NCBI GenBank assembly: GCA_043228905.1
Contig: JBHGNT010000005.1
Location: forward strand, 17,608,001-17,672,000
Direction: 5' to 3'
Source of the DNA: Azolla caroliniana
Lineage: Eukaryota > Polypodiophyta
Length of the DNA: 64,000 nucleotides
Within the stretch, counting starts at the first letter, position 1. Each line of letters starts with the position of its first letter. Both the position numbers and the translations under genes were made by a program. Positions 20,926 to 31,945 of this stretch are shown in pieces. The notes under the pieces were generated by a model, which did no database searches, was not told where the DNA came from, and was given only the letters and a program-made list of their open reading frames with translations.

Positions 20926-21064
20926 CCATTTGTACTATAATGTAAAAATAGGTTGTAAATAACCGTTATAAAAAAAAAATGAAAAAAAAGAGAGAGAAGA
21001 TAGCAACTATTAAAACGACTAAAGGCATGCACAAACTCCTAGTTCAAGAACACGCGGCACCACA
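20926..21064 (+). other. A-rich spacer between family B pol and its 3' ORF
   Basis: The spacer contains a TATA-like GTTATAAAAA and an A/G-rich run (AAAATGAAAAAAAAGAGAGA). Element C has a similar purine run in the same place (44645-44690, reverse strand). A subgenomic promoter or internal polypurine tract is possible but unproven. Confidence 0.45.
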
Positions 21065-23984
21065 ATGGCTCACCGCCCAATGAACCCTAAGCCACAAAAA
21101 GAAGGAAACAGAAGATTTTCTGCACAAAGCAGAAACCCATCTTCTAGCTATCAGCACTCCCATCACTCCTCCTCCTCACCTTCTTCCCCATCCTATCTCA
21201 GAGCTCCAACTCACCACTACTACCCGTCTCCTCTCCACGAACCTACTCTAGCGATGCCGATCTTCATCTCTACTACCCTACGCCGATGGCTCGTGGAGAA
21301 GCGCCTAGATGGTTACATTCGGGTCCCAGAAGCACCTCCGCACCCGTACGCCATGGACATCGCCAGGCAGCTTAACATCGACACGGTCACCAACTCTTCC
21401 ATTCGGAAGAAGTTAGACCTATCCTCACTAGGCGAAAGACATTTCGAAATACCTGCTACAGAGGCGCTGCAGCGGTATTTTGGCCCATATTCATCCTCTG
21501 CCAAGGCCTATAGAACAAAACAGATTCCGGATCCCTTCTTCCGTGAAGTTGCCAAGTTCCTACTGGAAGTCGGCTGCGTCCATGTCAACGCATACGGGAT
21601 GCCTAAGCAGAAGGCGGGCATCATTATCGACACCTTTGAAGGGTGTACAGTCGACTAGGGGGTCATCACAAGGCCGGCGTTAAGGGAAGGCTTGCATGCG
21701 TACCAAGCAGGCAAAAAGCTCAGGCCAATCATCCAACAATACCTTACGGTACTGTTTCCACCCCGAGGCCTGCCAGCGAAACGCAGATTAGCGGAGTTAG
21801 CGGCCCTAGAGTGGGAGGAGGAACCCCAACCGGCCCAGCCAGGCCCAAGGACAACACCTCCTACCGACCAGCCGGACACACGGGCGATGCAGGAGGAACA
21901 GCCGAGATGCCCCATGGAAGCAGCCCTAGAACCAAACACCGAAGCACGGCGGGAAAGCCCTAGACCAAAACGGCGCGGATTGGACAGGAAAGATGGGCGG
22001 GGGTTGGTAAAAAACGCCCCCATGGCTCCGGAGGCACCAACCAAAGGCGAAGGCTCCGCAACAGCAGAGCCAAATACCACCTTTGAAATCATCTGGGAGC
22101 CACGGCCGATTATTACGACTCAGTCCCAACGAGGGAAAGCCATATTGATGGCGGAAAGCGAGGTTTTGGCATATCCGGATATCCCGGATACGGCCCACGA
22201 ATTCAGCGCCCTCTTGCAGTTCGGTACCTCTTTCGAGCTCATGGAGTTCTTGGCAACACAACAGTTCAAAGCCACCCAACGAATGGCCGAGGAGCATGCG
22301 GAACGTCAGATGATAGAGCGCGCCCTAACACAAACAACGGAGAGCGACGATGAGGATCGGCTAGCCAGGGTCGGTAGACAGAGGAACGCCGGGGTACGGC
22401 GAGTAGGGATGGAGATACCACCCTTAAACACGACCCTAGTCGAAGTCCATCGGGAACTGGCAAAGGTCACCACGGGCGCGAAGGAGATGGCCATAAAAAA
22501 TAAGAATGTCTGGAAGAAGGTTAAACTGACCGAAGCCGAACTACAAAAGGCCAACGCACGCATCGCGGAGTTGGAAGCTCACGCAACTACGGCGCAACAC
22601 GAAACCCCGCCACCGAACCACGTTATCAACGCTCTAAAAGAAGAAATCGAGGCTGAGACCGCCATCGCCTCAAAAGCAAAAAGGGCCGTGCAGCTAGCGG
22701 AATCCGAAATTGACCATCTTCGAGCAGAACTATGCCAATCCTCCGACAGAGAAAAGGAGATACGGGCTAACGGACGGAAGGCTGTAAAACTCTTGAAGAG
22801 AAACTAGCTACGGAGGTAGCCCAGCATATCCGGACAAAAGATGACAATGCCCAATTACGAGAGGACGCGAAGAAATCAGAGGCAGCAATAGCGGGACTTC
22901 GGGCCTTATTAGAAAAAAAGAAGGTATGGTGCGATGAGCAGTTGGTGGTCGAACAAGACAGAAGGCATCAACTCGAAATCCGCCTAAACAATGAAATGGG
23001 GAAATTAGAAGAACAGCATGCAAAGGAATCCCAGTTGTGGGCGGGCTTGAAGGCCACGTATGAGGAAGCGGCAGCCGTTAAACAACAGGAAATCGCAAAT
23101 CTCCAGAAGTCGATGGAAGACGCACGCAACCGCTGCCAGGCCATCACGGATAACGTGCGCATCCTTCTCCAAACCAACCGGGAAAGGTTCACAGTGCAAT
23201 TGAAAATGCGCTGGACAAAGGATAGATGGCGTGGGCAACCCAAGTAGCGGAATTGCACGCGTATCGTGCGGACTGGGAGAACTGGCCGAAAGACGGCCGA
23301 GGGTTTTATAAGCTAAACGAGGAGAGCATTGCGACCGTACAGGAGGACCTAGCGCAAGACTATCGCGCGCTAGCAGACCAACACTCCGAAGAACTCGCAC
23401 AACTCCTAGATGATTTTGGTGAAAGTCAGGAGGAGCTATTTCACCAGATCACACAAGCCGGCAACACGCACACAAACGAGGAACCTAGTGGGACACCACT
23501 TCTTGTCACAACCGAAGAAGAGGAACCTCAGGCCCGATCACCAGGGATGACAACGGGGGAGAATAGCGGGGACCAACGAGCGGAGTTCCCCACAGGACCA
23601 GATAGCGAAACCATTACCCAACAAGAGGTCCAGCCGCACCAGCCCACACCATCTTCAGAAAATGTGGAAAATAGTGCGGACCAGGCGGAATCCCCGCCCC
23701 ACGCCCAGGGACACACAAAAATGGCCAACACCGCGGAGGACGTAACAATAGAGGCTGAGCTGCAACCGACTGCAAGCACGCCAACGGTAGAGCCCAGCCC
23801 ACTAACTCAAGAAGAGCCCACCGTACCCGGACCACCCGCACACGGCGAAGGCGACTCCGGGAGAAACCAGGCCGACCAAGCAGAGGAGCCGCACAACGAT
23901 GCACCTATGGGCCCTACATCAACTTCAGATGAGGACACCACAACAGAGCTGAACATCCGGGCCATTTTGGAAGAAGATTAATGG
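21065..23984 (+). pseudogene. Family B accessory 3' ORF: conserved N-terminal domain plus long coiled coil
   Basis: This protein of unknown function is coded after integrase. The N-terminal domain (about residues 65-200) has TLRRWLVEKRLDGYIRVPEA, RYFGPYSSSAKAYRTKQIPD and PKQKAGIIIDTFEG. A TAG at 21656 stands where element C has W. Next are a Pro/Arg-rich linker (to about 22100), a long Lys/Glu/Ala-rich coiled coil (22440-23220), the motif VQEDLAQDYRALADQHSEEL, an acidic low-complexity region, and the terminus IRAILEED. Frame changes occur near 21690, 22807 and 23230. No membrane segment, RT or env-like signature is present. Related ORFs occupy the same place in elements C and G. Confidence 0.75.
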
Positions 23985-23987
23985 GAT

Positions 23988-24028
23988 GGGTTCGACGTGC
24001 AAAGGCACTGTCCCACAGGCGTGCCATG
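23988..24028 (+). promoter_or_regulatory. Conserved block at the family B 3' LTR boundary
   Basis: The block starts 4 bases after the accessory ORF stop and ends with GTCCCACAGGCGTGCCA plus TG, directly before the 3' LTR. The same block occurs in elements C (41411-41451) and G (62941-62985). It is not a polypurine tract. Confidence 0.75.
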
Positions 24029-24468
24029 TGTTGTCCGCCGGAATAGTAACCGACGGCCAAAAGCGTAGGAATAAGAAACTATATAAGAGCATAACGTATG
24101 TAACGGTTCACGTGGGAAGCATGAATGGCTAATTAGACCTTGCATATATAAAGGGCAGAAAACCTCTTATGGAGGTGCGTGTAAATTTTGGGGAATGTAA
24201 AGAATGCCTGATAATAGAATTCTATCTTCTCTGAGTTTTTGTGTATAGTTGCGGCTAATTCAGTGTCTGTGTCTCGGATATGTAAGCGTAGTAGTACATA
24301 AGTGTAACCTGTGATAAGGATTCGGTTGTAGCCGTCTTCCCTTATACGTGGAGGAATTACAGAGGTTCTCTCCTTACGCAGTACGCTTAAACCCTGTTCG
24401 TTGTTCCACACCCACCTTGGGGTCTAGGTCGAAGGACTGACCACGGACTGTGTTCCTAATAGGCAACA
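24029..24468 (+). repeat. 3' LTR of family B
   Basis: The LTR is about 440 bp, starting TGTTGTCC and ending GGCAACA (inverted ends TGTTG/CAACA). It has a TATA-like CATATATAAAGG at about 24142. It is followed by chromovirus RT sequence, so family B inserted into that element. No 5' LTR partner is present in the window. Confidence 0.75.
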
Positions 24469-25078
24469 CCTATATAGAGGAGAATTTGGCAAATGGTTTC
24501 ATTTAACATTCAAAATCTCCAACCGGCGCACCCATTTTCTTCGTCAAGAAAAAGGATGGATCACTTCGTCTTGTCATAGATTACCGTGGGTTGAATAAAG
24601 TCACCATTAGGAATAGGTATGCACTTCCCCTTATCTCAAGTCTTTTAGAACGGATCAATGGTGCAAGGTTCTTCACAAAGATCGACTTACGAGGAGCGTA
24701 TAACCTCGTACGGATCTAACTAGGAGATGAATGGAAGACTGCGTTTCGCACCAGATATGGGCACTTCGAGTATACGGTCATGCCATTCGTCCTCATTAAT
24801 GTGTCATTAGTCTTCCAGCACATGGCAAATGATATATTCCGAGATCTCTTGGATGATTTTTTGATCATCTATTTGGATTATCTATTGGTTTATTCAAAGA
24901 CCCAAGAAGAGCATGATTCTCATGTATTGTTAGTACTAAAACGACTTCGAGAACATGGTCTTTATGCAAAGCTGGAAAAATGTAGTTTCGGGTGCAACTA
25001 GGTCGAATTTCTGGGCTATGTCATCTCCTCGGAAGGCATCGCCATGGATCCAAGTAAGGTCAAAACCGTGGTAGAGTG
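24469..25078 (+). pseudogene. Chromovirus-type RT fragment (E)
   Basis: Ty3 reverse transcriptase fragment: [58 protein letters not shown], then YLDYLLVYSK, where the expected YLDDLLVYS has lost an Asp, and VEFLGYVISSEG. Stops interrupt it, including near 24719 and 25001. It ends abruptly at 25078 before unrelated ACACACGC sequence. Its last 80 bases are also found at the start of chromovirus D (39985-40071). Confidence 0.85.
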
Positions 25079-26028
25079 ACACACGCACACACGCATTTTC
25101 GCCACCGTGTTGCACATGTTCCAATTATGATGCAATCCCCAATATCTCAGAAATAGAAAAACAATCTCCATCTCTTATTTTGGGTTAACCTATGTAAATT
25201 GTGCAAACACCAACTATCTAGGTGTCAAATAACACCTTGATAAAGCTTGCCAAATTTGAGAAATGTAACTCCAAATCTGACAAGAAATTGGACATTGTAT
25301 AAATCGATGAGTATTACCTTCCATTTGAACAATGCAAAAAATGCAAAATTTTACCCGTTGCTAGTCCACAACGCTTTAGAGCTAATCCCAAAGGAAATCC
25401 TCCAATCAAAACTCTCCAAATGAAGACCTTTGCTACAAATGACAATTTAGAATGTCAACTACGTTGTAAGATCTGCCACCACCCATGATTAGATTTGTGT
25501 ATTTTCCATTCTTCTTCGGCCTTCGATGATAAACATCCAAGAGACTCAATAGAGCAATGATACAAAAGATTAGTAGTCACTTATAACAATGACGTTTGAC
25601 CACGTAAACACCAATCAATCCACAGTTGTTCTCCTTTTTGTAGAGGTAAGAGACCTTGCATTAATGCAATATTTTGTATTTGTTGCCAAATAAACCCATA
25701 ATTAGGCAACTACAAAAAACTCCAAAATTCTTTGAGATGGAGCCTCAACTATATCTCCCACCTCTTTGACCCCCAAATGAAACTAACAATTAAATTGAGA
25801 GCACAATCTCTCCTTTCTTGGCGAACATAATAACCGAGAAGACACAAGTAGCTCTTTTTGCAAAGAATTACAATGGTCTCTACTAGATGATGGTTTCCAT
25901 ACACATAACAAGAGTGCTTCTTGCCATGAAGTAACCAAGTGTTGAACACATGATGAGCCTGGAATCCCAAGTGAAGTACATCCATTCAATAATTGCTACC
26001 ATGAAGCCTTAATCATTGTCCTCCCATG
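25079..26028. other. No recognised gene (degenerate sequence)
   Basis: Short frames only. On the reverse strand 25749-25989 encodes a phrase HLGFQAHHVFNTWLLHGKKH of unknown origin, possibly a retroelement relic. Nothing here can be named with confidence. Confidence 0.5.
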
Positions 26029-26409
26029 TGTTAAACCCTAGTTCTCAATGAAATATTAAACAAATTGATATCCATGGTTTTGAGTTTAAACACATGTCTT
26101 GTAATAATGAAAATCTGCGACCCATATGGTCCTATATGTATTTGGGTCCATTAGGTCCCCTCCTTTATGTATAGGGGCCACTATGTTCATGGTCCATTAT
26201 GGTGGAAAACCCTTGTGTTGAGAGTCGAACTCAACTTCCCATAGTAATAGGTTTCACACTAGCTCATGGTCATACCAAGCTAGTTTTGTAAATAGTAGAA
26301 AGGGCACTTACCCTAGCTTAGTTGGTATTTAAACCAACTCCTTGTAACTTAGTTACTGTTGGAAGTATTTTGGTTAATGTAACATACAATCTTTTATCTC
26401 TATTTTAAG

Positions 26410-26456
<47 letters not shown>

Positions 26457-26459
26457 GCC

Positions 26460-26503
<44 letters not shown>

Positions 26504-26548
26504 TCCTTCCGCTCCATCTTAGCCACTCTTGCTCCTCATTTCTTTACA
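26029..26548 (+). repeat. Probable Copia 5' LTR (start uncertain)
   Basis: The 3' edge is set by TTTACA at 26548 followed by a PBS-like TGATATCAGAGC (26549-26560), one base from the initiator-Met type TGGTATCAGAGC. The start could be TGTTAAAC at 26029 or TGTTGGAAG at 26349. A (GT)n block at 26411-26452 followed by (CA)n at 26462-26500 lies inside. Confidence 0.5.
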
Positions 26549-27881
26549 TGATATCAGAGCATGTGGTTGCTTAATCGAATCTATTCAACTTTGTTGTGGT
26601 ACATGCCGACGATCAACAGAACTAGCTCATCACCAGAGAAGAAATCGACATAATGAACACTCAGATGGGAAGCGCTCTTCCTACTGAGAAGCTTGACAGA
26701 ATGAACTTCGCATCTTGGGAATACAAGATGCATCAATACCTTGTCAGACAAGGTTACTGGAGCTACATTAAAGGAGCTCACTAAACTCAACCCAACCCAA
26801 CACACGCCAACTATCCCGCTTGGGAGCAAGCCGCAAGCCATGTGTTGTATTGTCTTGCATCATGCGTTCACGATCATATGCTTGGCTATATTCGAGATTT
26901 GAAAACACCGAAAGAAGCTTGGGGAAACCTCAAGAAGATTTTTGTGGCCAACACGGCTACACGAAAGCTCCAACTTCGTCAGGAGTTAAACAACTTGCAA
27001 TAGAGGGATATGTCAATCATAGGCCATACCTTAAAGATCAAGGAGTTGTGTGATGCCCTCAGTTCTATTAATGTCATAATCGACGATGACGAGATGGTGC
27101 AAATATGCCTCGGCGGCTTAGCACCCTGATTTGACTCGATTAGATCGGCCATCCTTGCAAGGGAGAACCCTCCCTCATTTTTCGATCTCCAATCAATATT
27201 GTTGGTTGAGGAAAATCCGGCCCGAAAAGGAGCAACGCACCAGAAAGTCATATGCTCTACTCCCAATTGGATGGTAGAAGAATGTTCGGCGGTGGAAAAT
27301 AGAGGTCGACTCGAACAAGGCCGTAATGGTCGGCAGACTCAAGAGCGTAACTTCCACCAATGGCAAGCGGATAGGAATGGTCCCAGAGAGTTCGGCAAAA
27401 GGGGGATTCATCACGCCGAACCAAGCAATCATAATATCCTGATCGGATGCGGGTACTATGGAAATCACAGCCACCATGAAGAGGAGTGCCGGGAAAAGGT
27501 ACGAGACTCGGCTTCAACTAGCCGACAGCTCACGAACTACGCATCGAATTCCGACTACGACGATCATAGCGGAATGTTTACAAATTACGCCACAAATTCC
27601 GACTACGATGACCGTGGTAGAATGTTCGTAATGAGGCAAAAGCACACTCGATGTCAGCACAAGCCTTAACTAGCACCTCTGCCTCAAATAACATATTGTT
27701 TGTTGACTCGGGAGCATCCAATCACATGACGTCTCATGAAGATTGGTTTCAAGAACTACAGAAGCCCGAATGTCCCGGATATGTCGAAACAGAAGATGAC
27801 ATGACTCATCCAATACAACATATCGAGAATGTCCCATTCGGAAACGACGGAAAACAAACCTACCTCAAGAATGTCCCGTAG
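26549..27881 (+). pseudogene. Copia gag-protease fragment, 3' truncated
   Basis: The gag reading begins near 26650 (SALPTEKLDRMNFASWEYKM) and continues with PAWEQAASHVLYCLASCVHD, TPKEAWGNLKK and ATRKLQLRQELNNLQ. Stops lie at about 26782, 27001 and 27129. The zinc knuckle reads CGYYGNHSHHEEEC, in which the second Cys is Tyr. Near 27620-27700 comes the protease motif FVDSGASNHMTS. Coding ends at 27881 without integrase or RT. The frame uses GATA-rich flanking DNA afterwards. Confidence 0.8.
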
Positions 27882-27975
27882 TTAGTGGGTGACAATACTC
27901 CATTGTCACACCCATTGTAAGTAGTGTTTTTTTACACGCATTTATTAATGTAATTGTGTGTTTTCACCAAAAGAG

Positions 27976-28011
<36 letters not shown>

Positions 28012-31000
28012 TATATTATCGTCTTTGGAGATCAAATATGACCTATGAGACAAAAAATATTACATTTCACGTGATACATATGAAAGTGAGTAGTGACTCT
28101 TGATGTTCAAGAACCTTACCGATGAATGTTGCAATCAAGAGTGCACATTGTGGTTGTGAGAGAAATTCATGCAAGGGTTGGGCTCGGTCGAAGAGATGTG
28201 GAAAGCGTGGTCGAATATGATCCAAGGCGGAGCATTGTATCAAAGTGTGATACTCAGACTTGTGAACTTGTTTAGAGCAAAGTGTGCATAGCCGATCACT
28301 CTCATCACTTGTGCCCCAACGCCCTGTTTCACATCGCAATGCATGTGAGCTAAGTCGCATGGAAGCAATGGTTTGAATGGTAGATAATGGTATGGGCTCT
28401 AACATGTATCAATGTGTACAGTTTCCTCGTTCCGCAAAGAATATGGTTTTGTAGTTAGGTGCAACATGTGTAGTATAATGTGTGAAGCATGAGCCTCCAC
28501 ATTTGTCCCATGTCATGATACATTGGCGTTGCAAAAATGCCTTATTTACAGAGGAATCTAGTGATGCATCATGAAGCAAGTGTCTCGCATCCCATCTACC
28601 AAACCATTTTGATAAATCTTGTATCCAACCAGAACACAAAATTTTGCTTTTATGCAACTTTTTGATCTTTTTGCTTGCTTCCCATGCAATTCTAGGAAGT
28701 CGATGTGAGGGACTTTTTTTAGCCTTAAGCATATGTATTCAACAACCTTTTCCATGGTCATGATCTCAATGGGAAGTGATCTCGTCTCAAGGAGGAGGAG
28801 GAGGAGGGTGCAGGGCATTTGTTTCTTAACTTGTAGAAACTTTGTAAGAAAATGTTTTTGGACATTCTCAAACTCCATACTTCTACCTCATAGAGAAGAA
28901 CCGGTGTCACAAAAGTGTCAAAAAGATATTTCTTGAGGACCCAACAATTAATATCTCCAAGATTGCATGTGTTCTCAAATGCATAGTATGCTCACTTACC
29001 CACCTCTAAGCGGCGTGTAGCACATTCATTCCATCTATAATTTGAAGGAACTTCAAGGCCAAGATATTTGAAGCTTTCCACACATTCAAGTGGCTCATTG
29101 TTGTACATAATGCATGGTTTATCTCTTTTTTGGCTCTTCACAAGCATAATCTTTGTTTTAGAGCTATTGACACTTAATTCAGTATGCATGCAAAAATTTT
29201 CCATTGCCTTCATAAGCTTTTGTGCATCTCCTAAAGTATTTGCAAAAAGCACTACATCATCTACATATAGCAAAAGCATAATCACAACATTCCCAATGAC
29301 ATCTTCTTCAACACATTCTTCCTTTGCAAACTTGGTAACCATTTCTTCCATTTCATCAATGCATAGACCAAATAATGTTGGTGAAAGTGTGCATCATTGC
29401 TTAACACCAATAGTGCTTTTGAAAAAATCTGAAAGTTTATCTCTCATACGCACACAACATATAACCTTCTCATAGATTCGGGACATTGCAAGCATATATT
29501 CACTTGGCACCTCAAGTCCTTCTTCCATTCGCCTTCCAGATGCTTAGGAGGTACCATATCAAAAGCTTTCTTGAAGTCTACAAAGCAACAATATAACCTT
29601 TACCTCTAAGGCGACTTTCCTCCAATAATACTTTAAGGGTAACAAGATAATTAATGGTGCTATGGTGTTTTCGAAAGCCAGCTTGTCCAGAAGCTCTCTT
29701 ACCATTTTTTTTCAGCCCATACACTTATCTTTGATTCCATTATACATCCAAATAGTTTTGCCATTAATGAGCCAAACATGATGGTTTGATAGTTGTTTAC
29801 ATTATTGACATCTCCACCTTTATGAAAAGGTTTGATCCAATTTATAGTCCAATCGTACGACATACCATGTTGCAATGCATCATTAAACATATCGCTTATC
29901 CATACATGTGCTTCCTTTCCCGTCCATTTGAGCATTTCAGCCTTTATACATTGAAGATCGTTTGCCTTTCGAGAGGCCAATTTCTTAAGTCCTCTACATA
30001 TATCTTCAATTGTAAAGAAGGGAGACATATGTGAAAGAGAACCATAACACATTATCTTTTCGGCAAGAGATAGCTCATATAAACTCTTACAATGCATAGA
30101 CAAGTCATGAAGAGTTAAGCCACCATAACTCTCAACACGTTTCCCCTTTAGATTTCCCCAAAATTTAGCACATGCATGTGCTTTCTCTTGCGTTTGGATA
30201 AATTGTTGAGTAACTTCCCATATTCTTCTCTTTCTTTGAATAAGCCTTTTATACTCATGCAAATGCTTTTGGTAATTCTTTTTATCCTTAACTACATCCA
30301 AAACCATAAGGCACTTTCAAGGTTCACGACATTCTTTATCAAACCATTTTTTCCTAAGTTTCTTGGTACATTTCCAAGATGTGCGGTTGGTCAAAAAATA
30401 TTTGTTTGTACAAGAGAGAATGATTTTCTTGAAAGCTTACCATTTGCATTCTAGTGTGGTACCATGTTGTATCTTTGTCATTTGTAACATATCCTCAACC
30501 ATCTTGGAATACATGGGCGCTTGCTTAAGGTTCATGCTCAAGTGCGGTTGTTTATTATCTTCAATAGCATTCTCACAATCAAACCTATTCATACATTTGA
30601 GATCAATACATAAGGGCCTATGATCGGATTCCGGTGTCCATTCACCAAGTAAGAATTTATGTCTACGATCCAAAATACATTTGGAAAGTAGCACATAGTC
30701 AATCACACTATTTTCGTTGTGTTTTCTACATGTAAAACCATTAGTGTTGGGCCATAAGGAAATACCATTTGCAATGAGCAATCCAGTACTATTGCACATT
30801 TGTAGGAGTAACTTCCCAAATTGGTGTGGATTTTTTTCATCGCTAGAAGAGCGAATATACATTTGCATATCCTCTTGCATCCTTGAGATATGTGGCACGA
30901 AAGATTCTTGTGAATCAAGTTGAAAACTTCTTGTACGAGCATTCATGTCACCAAAGACAATAACTTCCCATCTGGATTTGAAATAAGTAATATCAACTTC

Positions 31001-31125
31001 TAGATTGGCAACAACTTGATCTTTATCCAAATAAGCATAAAAGTTAGAATCTTGATGAGGATTGTAACATCCAACTACAAAAGTGGGCAAATCATTAGGT
31101 GTTTCTATTTTGAGTCATATGTAAC
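27976..31125 (-). pseudogene. LINE (APE endonuclease plus RT), reverse strand
   Basis: Non-LTR retrotransposon. From its 5' side (high coordinates), the AP-endonuclease domain (31090-30437) has FGDMNARTR, VIDYVLLSKC and SDHRPLCID. RT parts follow (30307-29699: RKANDLQCIKAEML, INWIKPFHKGGD) and YVDDVVLFANT at about 29260. A Cys/His motif (CTLCSKQVHKSEYHTLIQC) lies at 28200-28290. It ends in a (TATC)n tail (27976-28012 as GATA repeats). Frame changes at about 30430, 29700-29350, 28990 and 28410 make it inactive. A microsatellite-like tail is a habit of RTE-like LINEs, but I do not assign a clade. Confidence 0.85.
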
Positions 31126-31149
31126 ATTTATGCTCATCATTTTTTATGA

Positions 31150-31258
31150 TTGACACATATTGAGAGAGAGAGAGCAGAAAGAAAGAAAGACAAATATATT
31201 AATGTCTTCTAAGACCAAAATTGGCCCATGAGACAATCGGTCTACAACAAAAATGGGG
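31150..31258 (-). repeat. 3' end remnant of a second, truncated LINE
   Basis: On the reverse strand, GTCTCATGGGCCAATTTTGG leads to a (CTTT)/(CT) tail at 31157-31190. It resembles the 3' end of the neighbouring LINE at 28013-28060. The hAT MITE inserted just beside it. Confidence 0.55.
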
Positions 31259-31671
31259 TATTTACCAGGGATCGACAACGGCTCGACTCAAGCCTAAATC
31301 GTTTAGCTAAACCAGTTTAAAACGACTTAGAGGCTCGGCTTGGCTCGCCTTAGGTTTGAGATTGACTAAATGGTTTGAGCTCGGTTCGGCTTGGCTTGAG
31401 CCTTGCCAAACCGGCTCAAGCCAGTTAAGCCGTTTAGAAAGAGGGAGAGGGAGAGGGAGGGAGCTTGTATAGTACACAGTGGATCATGTGTGTGAGAGAG
31501 AGAGACAAGGGGGGGGGGGGTTTCTAAACCAGTTTCCAAGCCGTTTACCAAGCCGGTTCACAAACCAGTTTAGGGATCGGTTTGGTTTGGTTTAGGTTTG
31601 AGAACCCCTAAACGGTTTAGGCTTAACCGAGCTAAGCCTAAACCGAACAATTGCCGATCCCTAGTATTTAC
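31258..31671. mobile_element. hAT-type MITE (398 bp) with 8-bp TSD GTATTTAC
   Basis: The element 31266-31663 starts CAGGGATCGAC and ends CGATCCCTA, with inverted similarity extending inwards (AGGCTTAGCT-like phrases). GTATTTAC flanks both sides (31258-31265, 31664-31671). The inside is full of AAACCGGTTTAAGCC-like words plus GA and poly-G runs, and has no coding capacity. Eight-base duplications and CAGGGATCG ends are typical of hAT elements. Confidence 0.88.
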
Positions 31672-31764
31672 CCATTCATCAAAAGTAAAAAAATAAAATA
31701 AAAAACTTAAGCTAAATAGTTGTAGTTACAAAGTGCCAATTGATTCCGAATTGCTTGTATTTGC

Positions 31765-31905
31765 ATACAATACATATACCATACGGTATGTTAAATACAT
31801 GCATATGTATATACATTCGTATGTACATACATACATTCCAACGTATACGTTCATATGTATACAGTATACATTCATAGGTATACCGTATACGTATGATATG
31901 CAGGC
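31765..31905. repeat. Alternating purine-pyrimidine tract upstream of the Myb gene
   Basis: A run of ATGTATAC, CATATG and GTATAC words, many self-complementary, ending about 40 bp before the start codon. It could extrude cruciforms or serve as promoter; nothing more can be said. Confidence 0.5.
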
Positions 31906-31945
31906 CAAACAAACGGTAAGCGATTTTTGAAAGAAAGAGAAGGCT

